Assembly (NCBI GenBank): GCA_034434835.1
Contig: DAOTXX010000094.1
Span: forward strand, 1-13,677
DNA from: JBGLNJ01 sp034434835
GTDB lineage: Bacteria > Chloroflexota > Anaerolineae > Fen-1058
Direction: 5' to 3'
Length of the DNA stretch: 13,677 nucleotides
The notes below the pieces were generated by a model, which was not told where the DNA came from, made no database searches, and saw nothing but the letters and a program-made list of their open reading frames with translations. The position numbers and the translations under genes are program-made. Positions within the stretch are counted from its first letter, which is position 1, and each line of letters begins with the position of its first letter. This document shows, piece after piece, positions 13,446-13,677 of this stretch.

Positions 13446-13491
13446 GCCCGCCGAGCCTGCCCTGAGCGAAGCGAAGGGTTCATCGGCGGGC
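13446..13491. repeat. Hairpin with 9-bp arms around a CCCTGAGCGAAGCGAAGGG core
   Basis: GCCCGCCGA (13446-13454) pairs with TCGGCGGGC (13483-13491). The enclosed CCCT...AGGG segment can form a smaller inner hairpin, giving a nested repeat. Confidence 0.75.
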
Positions 13492-13544
13492 GGGCACACG
13501 CCGACACTGGCGCAAGTTTCTGAGCAGCCTGCGGAAGGCACGCT

Positions 13545-13579
13545 AAGCAATCTCTGTGCTCCGATCGCTGAGATTGCTT
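13545..13579. repeat. Hairpin with 10-bp arms (AAGCAATCTC / GAGATTGCTT)
   Basis: The arms at 13545-13554 and 13570-13579 are perfect complements with a 15-base loop. This sequence type is familiar as a dispersed bacterial intergenic repeat and often gives spurious small protein predictions. Confidence 0.75.
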
Positions 13580-13627
13580 CGTCGGCCCGCTTCGCGAGCC
13601 TCCTCGCAATGACGACTGAGTAGTTAC

Positions 13628-13635
13628 GTTTCCGG
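13628..13635. repeat. Right target-site duplication of the mobile element
   Basis: GTTTCCGG directly follows the right terminal inverted repeat and is identical to 13259-13266. Confidence 0.85.
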
Positions 13636-13677
13636 TACAAAACCAGCCGGCCGGGCTCCCATGCCCGCCTTCTCCCC

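Larger units (their letters stand above)
13267..13627. mobile_element. 361-bp non-autonomous element (MITE), IS66-like ends
   Basis: The ends are perfect 12-bp inverted repeats, GTAACTACTCAG (13267-13278) and CTGAGTAGTTAC (13616-13627), bounded on both sides by the same 8 bp, GTTTCCGG. Ends beginning GTAA and 8-bp target duplications are characteristic of the IS66 family, so that transposase type is the best guess for mobilisation. A second inverted pair, GTCATTGCGAG (13299-13309) and CTCGCAATGAC (13603-13613), lies inside. No transposase is encoded; the longest minus-strand frame is repeat-derived. The interior is a stack of hairpins. It accounts for nearly all of the gene-free stretch from 13234 to the window end; nothing is recognised in 13636-13677. 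Confidence 0.82.

Noticed and set aside
13275..13640. 121-codon minus-strand frame near the window end
   Set aside because: It translates the hairpin repeats of the mobile element and spans its right border; such repeat-derived frames are commonly misannotated as hypothetical proteins.

Overview
The window looks like a stretch of a GC-rich bacterial chromosome, most likely Chloroflexota (Anaerolineae-like). This is an inference from three things: a LysM lipoprotein with a long Thr/Pro linker, two large GT-C membrane glycosyltransferases carrying the same extra C-terminal domain, and many short palindromic and tandem repeats. No rRNA, tRNA, CRISPR array or phage gene was seen. The content is mostly cell-envelope and surface proteins.

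Layout. (1) Positions 2-4984 (+): an alpha-2-macroglobulin (A2M) protein whose first codons lie upstream of the window. It has a thioester motif and, unusually, six predicted membrane helices where the bait region normally lies. (2) 4985-5250: a noncoding stretch with a strong hairpin, a perfect palindrome and a possible promoter. (3) 5251-6014 (+): a visibly less GC-rich pair, a 118-residue protein of unknown function and an overlapping C39-type cysteine peptidase broken by one frameshift. (4) 6081-8447 (+): a GT-C glycosyltransferase. (5) 8491-9411 (-): a LysM lipoprotein, convergent with the previous gene. (6) 9412-9590: a back-to-back divergent promoter region. (7) 9591-10361 (+): an alpha/beta hydrolase with a complete Ser-Asp-His triad, followed by 10410-12488 (+), a second GT-C glycosyltransferase. 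(8) 12574-13233 (-): a nucleotidyltransferase-fold protein with an altered DxD motif. (9) 13259-13635: a 361-bp non-autonomous mobile element with 12-bp terminal inverted repeats and an exact 8-bp target duplication, packed with hairpins and lying 25 bp upstream of the nucleotidyltransferase start codon.

How the parts may work together: the A2M, lipoprotein and two glycosyltransferases would all act at or outside the membrane (surface protection, wall binding, glycan or lipid-linked sugar transfer). No single operon links them. The strongest points for follow-up are the A2M with an internal six-helix module, the mobile element with intact target duplication, and the repeated in-frame insertion of short repeats into three long genes.
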